Origin: an uncultured Pseudomonadota bacterium
Lineage (GTDB): Bacteria > Pseudomonadota > Gammaproteobacteria > Steroidobacterales > Steroidobacteraceae
Length of the DNA stretch: 40,125 bases
NCBI GenBank assembly: GCA_903839465.1
Contig: CAIMCI010000119.1
Coordinates: 1 to 40,125, forward strand
Reading direction: 5' to 3'
Both the position numbers and the translations under genes were made by a program. Under the pieces are notes generated by a model. That model did not search any database and had not been told where the DNA came from. It worked only from the letters and a program-made list of their open reading frames with translations. Below, piece by piece: positions 32,977-40,125 of this stretch. Each line of letters opens with the position of its first letter. The stretch's first letter is position 1.

Positions 32977-33903
32977 TCAGTGCCGCGGGGCAGCCGATTT
33001 CTGCGCCGACTCGAGGACGAAGATCCCGAGCGCGATCAGGGCCACGCCGGCTCCCTGGGGGAACGTCAGTGACTCGCCGAGCAGCAGGGCGCCCAGCGCG
33101 ATCGTGACCGGCGGGCCGATGGTCGAAACGACCGCCGCGCGCGGTGCGCCGAGCCTGCGCACGCCCTCCGCGGTCAGCACCATCGGCAGCACCGTCGAGA
33201 GCATCACGAGGCTTGCGATCAGCGCGGCATCGGTCAGGCCTACGGCGGGAAAATGGCGGGCGGAGCCGCTGACGAGATACTGCACGGCGAAGGCTATCGC
33301 CGAGGTGGTCACCGCCGCGAGGGTGAAGCGGATGGCGCCGATGCGTGCCCCCCAGCGGTCGCTGGCCAGGTAATAGAGCGCATAGGTGAACGCACAGGAC
33401 AATACGAGCCCGGCGCCGCCCAGGTTGGCGCGCAGGATCCCAAGGTCGAAACCCGAGACCACCATCAGGATACCGGCGTAGGTGCAGGCGAGCGACGCCA
33501 CCGCACGCGGCGTCGGTCGCTGCCGGTAGATGACGGCGTGCAGGACGACCACCATCGACGGGTAGGCAAACAGCAGGACGCGCTCGACGCTCGCATCGAC
33601 CAGGGTGAGGGCACGGAAATCGAGGTTCGTGCCGATGAAGTAACAGACGAATCCGGCGAGAGCTGCGCCGAGGCGAGCCCGAACCGGGCCGGCATAGACG
33701 CCGCGGACCCCCTCGCGCCACGAGGCCCACGCCCAGATCACCGGCAGTGCGAGCAGGGCGCGAATCGTCACCACCTGTTCGAAATGCCAGCCACGCGCAT
33801 AGAGCAGCTTCGCGAAGATGCCTTTGACGGCGAAGCCGCAGGCGCCGAGCGCCGTCAGGAGCACGCCGACGGCGGCCCTGCGGCGCGCCTCGGCGGAAGT
33901 CAG
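32977..33903 (-). CDS. EamA/DMT-family transporter
   Basis: A 308-residue inner-membrane protein with about ten helices in two EamA repeats. Landmarks are ALGACGFAVKGIFAKLLYAR, VVTIRALLALPVIWAWASWR, then the repeat AGLVLSCAFTYALYYLASDR, with FVCYFIGTNLDFRALTLVDA and STIGPPVTIALGALLLGESL. The substrate cannot be predicted; family members export metabolites or amino acids. The start is unusual: no ATG, GTG or TTG lies in frame near the likely N-terminus. However, a CTG at 33903 forms CTGA with the nitroreductase stop and has a perfect AAGGAGG six bases upstream, giving normal family length. A GTG at 33864 is the alternative, but it would begin inside the first helix and has a poor ribosome site. 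It is co-transcribed with the nitroreductase gene. Confidence 0.87.
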   Translation of the reverse strand: MTSAEARRRAAVGVLLTALGACGFAVKGIFAKLLYARGWHFEQVVTIRALLALPVIWAWASWREGVRGVYAGPVRARLGAALAGFVCYFIGTNLDFRALTLVDASVERVLLFAYPSMVVVLHAVIYRQRPTPRAVASLACTYAGILMVVSGFDLGILRANLGGAGLVLSCAFTYALYYLASDRWGARIGAIRFTLAAVTTSAIAFAVQYLVSGSARHFPAVGLTDAALIASLVMLSTVLPMVLTAEGVRRLGAPRAAVVSTIGPPVTIALGALLLGESLTFPQGAGVALIALGIFVLESAQKSAAPRH

Positions 33904-34583
33904 GACAAGCCTCCTTCGCCGTCGTGCCAGACGGTAAACGACTGCACCGGCAGGCGGTCCGGGCGAAAGCCGTTGACGATCGCCGACGTGTCCCGATAGC
34001 CGACGGCCATGCCGCACACCAGGGTCTGGTCGGCCGGCAGCATCAGCTCGTCGCGGATGATGCTGTGGTAATCGAGCCACGCTGCCTGCGGGCAGGTGGC
34101 GAGGCCGACGCCTTCGGCGGCCAGCATCACCGTCTGGAGGAACATGCCGTAGTCGAGCCAGGCACCCTGCGGCAGATCGTTGTCAATCGTGAAGAAGAGG
34201 CCGACAGGCGCATCGAAGAACTGGAAATTGCGCAGCTGCTGGGCTTGCATCCGCTCGCGATCGGACTTGGCGATGCCGAGTGTCCCGTACAGGCCCCAGC
34301 CGCAGGCGCGGCGCCGGCCGAGGTAGGGCTCGCGCCAGGTCGCCGGGTAGTAGGCGTACGGCGGAGCCTCGCCCGTGCCGGTCCTGGCCGCGGCGACGAC
34401 TCTTGCGCATAGCCGGTCGCGGACGGCACCGGTTACCACGTGTACGCGCCACGGCTGGATGTTGGTGCCGCTCGGCGAGTAGCGCGCGGCGGCAAGCAGC
34501 TGCTGAATCAGTTCGCGGCTGACGGCCTTCGGCAGAAAGGCGCGGGTCGAGCCGCGCTGGCGGATCGCTTCGAGTACGTGCAC
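33900..34583 (-). CDS. Nitroreductase-family FMN oxidoreductase
   Basis: A 227-residue cytosolic flavoenzyme. LEAIRQRGSTRAFLPKAVSR and ARYSPSGTNIQPWRVHVV are the FMN-binding opening of the family. NFQFFDAPVGLFFTIDND, DYGMFLQTVMLAAEGVGLAT and CGMAVGYRD follow in normal order. Such enzymes reduce nitro or quinone compounds with NAD(P)H; the exact substrate is unclear. The GTG at 34583 has GGAGG six bases upstream, whereas the open frame continues 140 codons further back without a matching domain. It is divergent from the phosphoenolpyruvate carboxylase gene across 151 bases that contain a perfect palindrome, and upstream of the EamA gene with a 4-base overlap. Confidence 0.9.
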   Translation of the reverse strand: MHVLEAIRQRGSTRAFLPKAVSRELIQQLLAAARYSPSGTNIQPWRVHVVTGAVRDRLCARVVAAARTGTGEAPPYAYYPATWREPYLGRRRACGWGLYGTLGIAKSDRERMQAQQLRNFQFFDAPVGLFFTIDNDLPQGAWLDYGMFLQTVMLAAEGVGLATCPQAAWLDYHSIIRDELMLPADQTLVCGMAVGYRDTSAIVNGFRPDRLPVQSFTVWHDGEGGLS

Positions 34584-34649
34584 CGGGAGCCTCCGGATCG
34601 GGCGTTTGGCGGACTGCGCCGGTCGCGGTGTCGACCGGTCGGGTCCTCT

Positions 34650-34661
34650 ATTGTATACAAT
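34650..34661. promoter_or_regulatory. Perfect palindrome ATTGTATACAAT (GntR-type operator candidate)
   Basis: A 12-base perfect palindrome lies in the gap between two divergent genes. The core GTATAC with flanking T/A fits the operator style of GntR-family (FadR/FCD) regulators, xGTxxACx. It also contains TACAAT, a -10-like hexamer readable on both strands, so a bound regulator could block both the nitroreductase and the carboxylase promoters. No GntR gene is in the window. Confidence 0.5.
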
Positions 34662-34734
34662 CCCTGCCCGGTGGGTCGGTTCGCGGCCTGCGCTATCATC
34701 ACCGACGGCGTGCCGCTCGCCGACCCGACGCCCT

Positions 34735-37458
34735 ATGAAACGCCAGCAAATCCAGTTTCCCGCGAAGGACGCCCCCCTCAGGGACGACGTGCACGACCTT
34801 GGCGGCCTGGTCGGCGAGGTCGTCGAGGACCAGTGCGGACCGGCGCTGCTGCAGACCGTCGAAGCCGTGCGCCGCGCATCGCTCGCCCTGTATGCCACCG
34901 ACGAGGTGGCGGGCGACGTCGAATCCCTTCGCCAGCGCGTTTCCGGCCGTACACCGGGCGAGGCGCAGCAGCTGGCGCGGGCCTTTTCGACGTGGTTCCA
35001 GGTCGTCAACCTGGCCGAGAAGGTCCATCGCGTGCGCCGCCGGCGCGGCTATCTCAACGGCAAGGAAGCGCAGCGCGACAGCCTGAACTCGGCGGTGGCG
35101 GAGATGCACGCGCGCGGCGTGACGCTCGATCAGGTCTACGCGATGCTGGCCCGTACGTCGATTTACCCGGTCTTCACCGCGCACCCGACCGACGCGACGC
35201 GCCGTACGCTGCTGCGCAAGCAGCAGCGCGTTGCAGACCTCCTGCTGATGCGGTTGGATTCGGGCGCGACGCCCCGCGAGCGGCACGCGGTCTGGGAACA
35301 GGTTCGCACCGAGCTGACGTCGGGCTGGCAGACCGAGGAGCAGCCGCGCGCAAGGCGCACCGTGGGCGACGAGCGCGAACACGTCCTTTTCTATGTCGCC
35401 GAAATCCTCTATCGGATCGTTCCCCGGTTCTACGAGGAGCTGGCGGCCGCGCTGTCGACGAACTACGGGGTGCCGGTGTCCGCTTCCGAACTGCCCCTGA
35501 TGGTGCGCTTCGGCTCCTGGGTAGGCGGGGACATGGACGGTCACCCGGAAGTCCATGGCAAGACGATCAGGGAGACTCTTGCTCGCCAGCACAAGGTCGT
35601 GCTCAACGCGTACTTTCTCGAGGTCCAGCGCCTCGGTGAGCGGCTGTCGCAGAGCGCCTCGCGCGTCCGGCTTTCGCCTGAGCTCGAATCCCGTTCGCGC
35701 GAGTACACCGTGCTGGTGCCGGGAATCGGTGGCGCGTCCTCGCCCCGCTACGAGCGGATGCCGTACCGGATATTCTGTGCCCAGGTTGCCGAGCGGCTGC
35801 GCGCGACGTTCCTCGGCAAGCCAGGACACTACGATAACTTTGCCGAATTCCGTCGCGACATCGAGTTGATGGCACGAAGCCTGGCGAGCTACGGCGGGCG
35901 TAGTGCCGGCCTTTTCTATGTGCAGCGGCTGCAACGACGTGCCGAGACGTTCGGTTTCCACCTCGCGACGCTCGACGTGCGCCAGCACACCGAGATCCAC
36001 CATCGGGTCATCGGCCAGGGGTTCGGCGACCCCGAGTGGGAGTCCCGCCTGCCCGAGGATCGGACCCGGCGACTGGCTGACGCTCTGGCCCGCGACGTCG
36101 GGCCGTCGCATGTCTTTGATGCCGTCGGCAGGCGCTCCCTCGCCGTATTCGATGCCCTGGTGCACTGCCGGCACCGGTATGGCGTTGACGCGATCGGCGA
36201 CTACGTAGTCAGTGGTGCCGGCGATGCCGATGACGTGCTCGCCGTGCTGCTGCTGGCCCGCTGGGCTGAGATGATCGACAAGCATACGGCGCAGGTTCCG
36301 CTCGACGTGGCGCCACTGTTCGAGTCGGTCGAGACCCTCGCCGAGGCGCCGCGCGTGATGCATCAGCTGCTCGAGATGCCCGACTACCGGCGCCACCTGG
36401 CGGCGCGGGGCGACCGGCAGACCGTGATGATCGGGTATTTCGACAGCAACAAGGAAAGCGGCTTCGCCGCAGCGCGCTGGGCGCTGCACCAGGCACAGGA
36501 AGCCCTTGCGACAGAATTGCGCGACAAGGGCGTCGCCCTGACCGTGTTCCACGGCCGTGGCGGCGCGACGAGCCGCGGGGGCGGCCGCCTGGGCGGTCTG
36601 GTGCGCAGCGCGCCGGCCGGGGCGTTCTCCGGTGCCCTGCGCGTCACCGAACAGGGTGAGTCCATCGACCTGGCCTACGGGCTGCGCCCCATCGCACTGC
36701 GCACGCTCGAGCAGGCCTGGTCGGCCATTGCCCTCGCGTTGACGGCAGGCGAGGCGTCGACACCGCCCGACATCCAGGCGCACGGCGCCATGGAGGCGAT
36801 TGCCGTGCGCAGTCGCGCGGTTTACCGCGAGCTTGTGCACAAGGATCGGGATTTCTACGAGTACTTCCGCGCCGCGAGTCCGATCGACGTCATCGAGCGG
36901 ATGAACATAGACACCCTGCCGGCCACCCGGGAGGGTCGCACGGGCCTCGATGCGCTGCGAGCGGTGCCCTGGGGCTTTGCCTGGAGCCAGAACCGGCACC
37001 TGCTGCCGGGCTGGTACGGCATGGGCAGCGGGCTTGATGCCGCCATCGAGCGCTACGGCGAGTCCGCCATTCGGGACCTTCTGGAGTCATCACCGTTATT
37101 CGCGATGCTTGTCGCCGACGTCGAGCTCACGCTCGCCAAGGCAGACATCGAGGTTGGCGCGTGGTACGCGGAACTTGCGGGTCCCGATCATGCGCGGCAT
37201 TTCGAGCAGATCCGCGACGAGTTCACGCTGACCTGCTCGCACGTGCTGCGGTTGCGGGGCGAGACCCGTCTGCTCGACCAGGAACCGACGATGCAGCGCG
37301 CGATCCAGCTGCGCAATCCGTACACGGATCCCCTGCACCTGATGCAGATCGACCTGCTGAAGCGGTGGCGGAGCGGCGGGCGCAACGACAGCGCGCTTTT
37401 TGAAGCACTGCTGGGCAGTGTCAACGGAATCAGTCAGGGGCTGCAGGCGACCGGATAA
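34735..37458 (+). CDS. ppc: Phosphoenolpyruvate carboxylase
   Basis: A 907-residue PEP carboxylase, making oxaloacetate from phosphoenolpyruvate and bicarbonate to refill the TCA cycle. The catalytic His is H150 in VFTAHPTDATRR. Other motifs are GSWVGGDMDGHP, GFHLATLDVRQH, MIGYFDSNKESGFAAARWAL (active-site Lys), TVFHGRGGATSRGGGRLGG (phosphate-binding Arg), LRAVPWGFAWSQNRHLLPGW and LRNPYTDPLHLMQIDLLKRW. It ends NGISQGLQATG, like the usual NTG end. Several motif residues differ from the enterobacterial enzyme (DMDGHP for DRDGNP, FDSNKESG for SDSAKDAG, GGGR for GGGP), so it belongs to a divergent branch. The start is the ATG at 34735, which has a weak ribosome site; the open frame reaches 34606. 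Confidence 0.93.
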   Translation: MKRQQIQFPAKDAPLRDDVHDLGGLVGEVVEDQCGPALLQTVEAVRRASLALYATDEVAGDVESLRQRVSGRTPGEAQQLARAFSTWFQVVNLAEKVHRVRRRRGYLNGKEAQRDSLNSAVAEMHARGVTLDQVYAMLARTSIYPVFTAHPTDATRRTLLRKQQRVADLLLMRLDSGATPRERHAVWEQVRTELTSGWQTEEQPRARRTVGDEREHVLFYVAEILYRIVPRFYEELAAALSTNYGVPVSASELPLMVRFGSWVGGDMDGHPEVHGKTIRETLARQHKVVLNAYFLEVQRLGERLSQSASRVRLSPELESRSREYTVLVPGIGGASSPRYERMPYRIFCAQVAERLRATFLGKPGHYDNFAEFRRDIELMARSLASYGGRSAGLFYVQRLQRRAETFGFHLATLDVRQHTEIHHRVIGQGFGDPEWESRLPEDRTRRLADALARDVGPSHVFDAVGRRSLAVFDALVHCRHRYGVDAIGDYVVSGAGDADDVLAVLLLARWAEMIDKHTAQVPLDVAPLFESVETLAEAPRVMHQLLEMPDYRRHLAARGDRQTVMIGYFDSNKESGFAAARWALHQAQEALATELRDKGVALTVFHGRGGATSRGGGRLGGLVRSAPAGAFSGALRVTEQGESIDLAYGLRPIALRTLEQAWSAIALALTAGEASTPPDIQAHGAMEAIAVRSRAVYRELVHKDRDFYEYFRAASPIDVIERMNIDTLPATREGRTGLDALRAVPWGFAWSQNRHLLPGWYGMGSGLDAAIERYGESAIRDLLESSPLFAMLVADVELTLAKADIEVGAWYAELAGPDHARHFEQIRDEFTLTCSHVLRLRGETRLLDQEPTMQRAIQLRNPYTDPLHLMQIDLLKRWRSGGRNDSALFEALLGSVNGISQGLQATG

Positions 37459-37459
37459 C

Positions 37460-37957
37460 ATGATCGCCACCACCCATTTGCACCCGATCATCGTCCATGC
37501 GCCGCTCGCCCTGTGGGTCACCGTGCCGGTCTTTTACGCACTGGCGCGACGGTCGGCCGGTTCGCCGCGCGCGGGTCTTTACGCAGCGGCCGGAACGCTC
37601 AATCTGCTGCTGGGCACGGTGGCATCCGTGATGGCGGTGCTGTCCGGGCTGCTGGCCGTGTCCGGCCTGAGCGTCGTCGGGATTGCGCAGGGCACGCTGT
37701 CGCGGCACATCGGCTGGGGAGTCGCGACGTCGTTCCTCTACCTGTGCCTGACGTTGGTCCGCGCAGTGGGGCGCCCGCTGGCCGACCTGCCAGGTCGCGG
37801 AATGGTCGTCGCCCTTTGCATCGCCACCGTGCCGGTCATCGTCACCGGCTACTACGGCGGCCAGAACGTCTACCGTTTCGGGCTGGGTGTCGACCTGGTA
37901 ACCGCGACCGAGCGGGCACTGCACCCCCCGTCACCGCCCCGGATCGCTCCGCCCTAG
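37460..37957 (+). CDS. DUF2231-like membrane protein
   Basis: A 165-residue four-helix inner-membrane protein. It begins MIATTHLHPIIVHAPLALWV, the histidine-rich 'HPxxVHxP' opening typical of DUF2231. Helices ALARRSAGSPRAGLYAAAGT, VASVMAVLSGLLAV, GWGVATSFLYLCLTLV and VVALCIATVPVIVTGYYGGQ follow. HLHPIIVH and the later RHIGWG hold histidines that could bind haem, as suspected for related proteins. The ATG is one base after the ppc stop, so the two are probably co-transcribed. Its role is unknown; the link to PEP carboxylase may be only positional. Confidence 0.82.
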   Translation: MIATTHLHPIIVHAPLALWVTVPVFYALARRSAGSPRAGLYAAAGTLNLLLGTVASVMAVLSGLLAVSGLSVVGIAQGTLSRHIGWGVATSFLYLCLTLVRAVGRPLADLPGRGMVVALCIATVPVIVTGYYGGQNVYRFGLGVDLVTATERALHPPSPPRIAPP

Positions 37958-37961
37958 GGCC

Positions 37962-39074
37962 TCAGCGATCGTTTCCGGCATCCGGCGCATGGCGCCGCGC
38001 CAGCAGGCCGGCGATCTCCGGGTCGCTGGCATAGGCCGCGCCGCACGCGTCGAGCAGGTCCTCGCCGAGCTTTGCCCGCCCGGACAGGCGGGCGAGGCCG
38101 ATGAGGCGGCCGAGTTCACGTGCTGTCGCTGCGCGGTAGGCGTCGCCTCCCGCCAGCCAGCGCTCGACCGCGTCGAGCGCCGACGTCGTGTCGCCCAGCC
38201 TCAGGTGGCCGGTAACGATTTCCTGAACGAAGCGGGCGGAAATCCGCCGATCGGTCCAGAGTGCGGTCCGGCTTTGCAGCCACTCGAGATCGTCGACGCG
38301 ATTCCCCCGGTCGCGTGCCCACGCGGACAGTGCTTCCCAGGCCGCGTCGGCCCTTTTCGCCCGCGTCATCCCGTAGGCCTCGTGGAGTATCCGCTCCCTC
38401 TCGCGGCCGTCGGCCTGCTCGGCGCGGGCCTGGTCGTGTTCCGGCGAGGAGTGAACCGCAAGGCCGATCTCCGAACGCTGGTCGTAGAGCAGCCCGCCGA
38501 GGCCCGCCGCGAGCGACAGCAGGGCGGTTTCGGCGAGCAGAACCAGGGAAATGCCCGACAGCGCGCGCGACGCCGCAACCAGCAGGCCCGCATAGAGGCC
38601 GACCACGGCGGCGTATACGGCGTATCCCCTGCCGAGTCGGGCGGCCAGTCTGAAGACATGCCAGGGCGAAAAGGCGGTGATTCGCCGCTCATCGAGGCAC
38701 AGCAGGGCAAGCGAGGCCGGCAGGCTCAGCAGGACAAGGACAATTACCAGGAGCGCCGCGGCGACGGGCAGCGAGCCAAGTGCCGTTTCGCACAGGACGA
38801 GGCTCACGCCGATGAGGACGCCGGCAAGCAGCGGCCGGAAATCGTGCGTCGGGTTCAGGCTCTCTATCGCCAGAACCGGAACCTCCCTGCCGTGAGCCAG
38901 GCAGTCGACGAGCGCTATCGCGTAACCGGAAAAGGCCGCGAGGAACACGAGGGCAAGCGGCAGCGCCATCAGGCCGCCGTGCGCAATCAGCCAGAGAATG
39001 GGTGCACTGCAGGCGATGAACAGGAGCACGGGGCCGGATGCCGGCAACGCGAGGTTGCGCCGGAAAGTGGTCAT
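37962..39074 (-). CDS. Membrane protein with helical cytosolic C-domain, unknown
   Basis: A 370-residue protein that I do not recognise. The first 200 residues contain about six hydrophobic helices (VLLFIACSAPILWLIAHGGL, ALPLALVFLAAFSGYAIALV, LLAGVLIGVSLVLCET, ALLVIVLVLLSLPASLALLC, AVVGLYAGLLVAASRALSGI, SLVLLAETALLSLAAGLGGL). The rest is soluble and helical, with TPR-like pairs (AKRADAAWEALSAWARDRGN, GHLRLGDTTSALDAVERWLA, LGRLIGLARLSGRAKLGEDL). A protein of this layout could sense or assemble something at the inner face of the membrane. It converges on the DUF2231 gene with a 4-base gap and is divergent from the LOG-family gene by 65 bases. Confidence 0.7.
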   Translation of the reverse strand: MTTFRRNLALPASGPVLLFIACSAPILWLIAHGGLMALPLALVFLAAFSGYAIALVDCLAHGREVPVLAIESLNPTHDFRPLLAGVLIGVSLVLCETALGSLPVAAALLVIVLVLLSLPASLALLCLDERRITAFSPWHVFRLAARLGRGYAVYAAVVGLYAGLLVAASRALSGISLVLLAETALLSLAAGLGGLLYDQRSEIGLAVHSSPEHDQARAEQADGRERERILHEAYGMTRAKRADAAWEALSAWARDRGNRVDDLEWLQSRTALWTDRRISARFVQEIVTGHLRLGDTTSALDAVERWLAGGDAYRAATARELGRLIGLARLSGRAKLGEDLLDACGAAYASDPEIAGLLARRHAPDAGNDR

Positions 39075-39139
39075 AATAGGAACCCTGGCCGTGCCACCGC
39101 TACCCCGTCATCGGCGCCCGCACGACGGTATGGAGACTC

Positions 39140-39757
39140 GTGGTGACCGATTCCCGTTCTGTCACGATCGACCGACTGCCCGGCGCGGTGTGCGTGTACT
39201 GCGCATCGAGTCGCGCTGCGGACCCTTCGTATCGCGAACTCGCCCGCGACCTGGGCCAGCGACTCGCCGAGGGAGCGCGGACCCTGGTCTATGGCGGCAG
39301 CCGCGAAGGTTCGATGGGTGCTCTGGCGGACGGGGCGCTCGCGGCCGGCGGCCGAGTCATCGGCGTCATGCCCGGCTTCCTGCAGGCGCTGGAAATCGCG
39401 CATGACCGGCTGAGCGAGCTGCATATTGTCGGTGACCTGCGGGAGCGGAAACAGTGGATGCTCTGCCGCGCCAGTGCGGTCATCGCACTTCCGGGCGGTA
39501 CCGGTACGTTCGAGGAACTCCTCGAGGCACTGACTCTCAAGCGCCTCGGGATTTTCCTCGGCCCGATCGTAATCTGCAATCAACACGATTTTTACGCGCC
39601 GCTACTGGCGCTGCTCGAGGCCGCGATCGCCGAGCGCTTCATGGTCGAGAGACATCGGCAGATGTGGACCGTTGTCCGCACGGCAGCGGAAGCAATCAAG
39701 GCCATTGACGATGCGCCGGACTGGCCGGCGGACGCGCTGAGCTTTGCCGCCCCGTGA
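39140..39757 (+). CDS. LOG-family protein (TIGR00730), nucleotide 5'-monophosphate phosphoribohydrolase-like
   Basis: A 205-residue Rossmann-fold protein. AVCVYCASSRAADPSYRELA opens the domain, LVYGGSREGSMGALADGALA replaces the usual GGGxxGLMG, and ALPGGTGTFEELLEALTLKR carries the PGGxGTxxE signature at 118-126. Characterised members cleave cytokinin or purine nucleoside 5'-monophosphates into base and ribose 5-phosphate; some act in purine turnover. Two consecutive GTG codons (39140 and 39143) are possible starts. GGAG at 39132 is 4 or 7 bases upstream, so the second fits slightly better. It is a single-gene unit, divergent from the unknown membrane protein. Confidence 0.9.
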   Translation: MVTDSRSVTIDRLPGAVCVYCASSRAADPSYRELARDLGQRLAEGARTLVYGGSREGSMGALADGALAAGGRVIGVMPGFLQALEIAHDRLSELHIVGDLRERKQWMLCRASAVIALPGGTGTFEELLEALTLKRLGIFLGPIVICNQHDFYAPLLALLEAAIAERFMVERHRQMWTVVRTAAEAIKAIDDAPDWPADALSFAAP

Positions 39758-39785
39758 CGGTGATTCGGCCGGCTCGGGGAAAAAT

Positions 39786-39817
39786 GTGACGGGCGTCACG
39801 ACGACAGGTGTTACACC
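39786..39817. repeat. Two inverted repeats upstream of the sigma-54 promoter
   Basis: GTGAC-GGGC-GTCAC (39786-39799) and GGTGT-T-ACACC (39807-39817) lie about 55-85 bases before the -24 box, the usual distance of enhancer sites for sigma-54 activators. The arms are only five bases, so chance is possible. Confidence 0.35.
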
Positions 39818-39868
39818 CACACCGCCCTGCTGCCGGTTCGGTCTTTATAAATCAGACAGTTAGATACT

Positions 39869-39884
39869 TGGCACAGGACTTGCT
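39869..39884 (+). promoter_or_regulatory. Sigma-54 (RpoN) promoter TGGCAC-N5-TTGCT
   Basis: TGGCAC at 39869-39874, five bases, then TTGCT at 39880-39884 is a complete match to the -24/-12 consensus (TGGCAC-N5-TTGCW). It lies 56 bases before the ATG at 39941, giving a leader of about 45 bases. Transcription would need RpoN and an AAA+ enhancer-binding protein. Confidence 0.85.
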
Positions 39885-39940
39885 TTGGACTCCGTACAAC
39901 GCGCCGCGCATCGCGGACGACGGGTTCCAAGGAGTCTTGC

Positions 39941-40125
39941 ATGATCCGCCAGGCAATTTTCTCGACCCTGATGGCTGTGGCTGCCGCCGACCTTGCGGGT
40001 GCCTCCCAGATCAGCATCGGCGGCTGCGCCGGTCCTACCGCTGGCTACGGTGCGAAGACCTGCGTCGCGGGGGCCACGACCGCGGACTTCATCCATTCAA
40101 CCGTTCCGTCGAACTTCTCCGGAAC
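39941..40125 (+). CDS. Exported protein, N-terminal 61 codons (cut by window edge)
   Basis: An open frame begins at an ATG with AAGGAG six bases upstream and runs off the window without a stop. The translation has a signal peptide (IFSTLMAVAAADLAGA) and then a Gly/Ala/Thr/Ser-rich mature start, SQISIGGCAGPTAGYGAKTC. It contains two Cys and few charged residues. The family cannot be told from so little. Secreted, low-charge proteins behind sigma-54 promoters are typical of PEP-CTERM/exosortase cargo in proteobacteria, but the sorting tail would lie outside this window. Confidence 0.75.
   Translation, partial: MIRQAIFSTLMAVAAADLAGASQISIGGCAGPTAGYGAKTCVAGATTADFIHSTVPSNFSG

Noticed and set aside
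34699-36999. 766-codon minus-strand open frame
   Set aside because: It is antisense to PEP carboxylase, whose motifs occur in order across the same span.
37951-37960. GCCCTAGGGC palindrome as terminator
   Set aside because: It has no loop and no T-run, so it cannot act as an intrinsic terminator.
1-40125. CRISPR arrays, tRNA/rRNA genes, insertion sequences, prophage
   Set aside because: No regularly spaced repeats, cloverleaf-like sequences, transposase, integrase or phage structural genes were found on reading the window.

Overview
The window is about 40 kb of uniformly GC-rich bacterial chromosome. It has no tRNA, rRNA, insertion sequence or CRISPR array that I can see. Protein similarities (phosphoenolpyruvate carboxylase, Xaa-Pro aminopeptidase, LOG protein, TolQ/ExbD, Trm112-like methyltransferase) and a canonical sigma-54 promoter suggest a proteobacterium, most likely a gammaproteobacterium. 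I cannot name the order from the sequence alone.

Left flank (1-7142): the first 28 codons of an EF-G gene, without rpsG beside it. Then comes a minus-strand run of a PAS/GAF NarL-type sensor kinase, a PhzF-family isomerase and an AtoE-type short-chain fatty-acid transporter. A small plus-strand lipoprotein and a minus-strand SYLF (Ysc84) protein follow.

Centre (7298-31542): a dense, almost wholly envelope-directed locus of about 24 kb, which is the interesting part. On its left, a plus-strand ApbE (FAD:protein FMN transferase) converges on a minus-strand run: HzsA-like lipoprotein with two CxxCH motifs, SH3/beta-barrel protein, OMP_myx-type beta-barrel lipoprotein, TlpA thioredoxin, DUF4266 lipoprotein, DUF3570 barrel. 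The DUF3570 protein carries a DxxTGAS sequence matching the ApbE flavinylation motif. On its right, a long plus-strand run encodes a CxxCH protein, a lipoprotein with two CxxCH motifs and a LamG domain, a Tat-exported DUF1501-like protein, a Trm112/N2227-like methyltransferase, a second TlpA, a secreted coiled-coil protein, two large TPR proteins, a small secreted protein, TolQ/MotA, two ExbD proteins and a TonB-like protein with an AgmX/PglI C-terminal domain. Most of the second half is joined by 4-bp start/stop overlaps.

I read the centre as a trans-envelope machine: a proton-driven TolQ-ExbD2-TonB-like engine resembling the Myxococcus Agl/Glt energiser, with TPR and beta-barrel partners, combined with an exported redox set (flavinylated barrel, haem-c proteins, two thioredoxins, Tat substrate). 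Each part belongs to a known family. The combination and its purpose are inferred.

Right flank (31629-40125): Xaa-Pro aminopeptidase; an EamA transporter and a nitroreductase (minus) divergent from phosphoenolpyruvate carboxylase across a perfect ATTGTATACAAT palindrome; a DUF2231 protein; an unrecognised membrane protein; a LOG-family protein; and the start of a secreted protein behind a textbook sigma-54 promoter.
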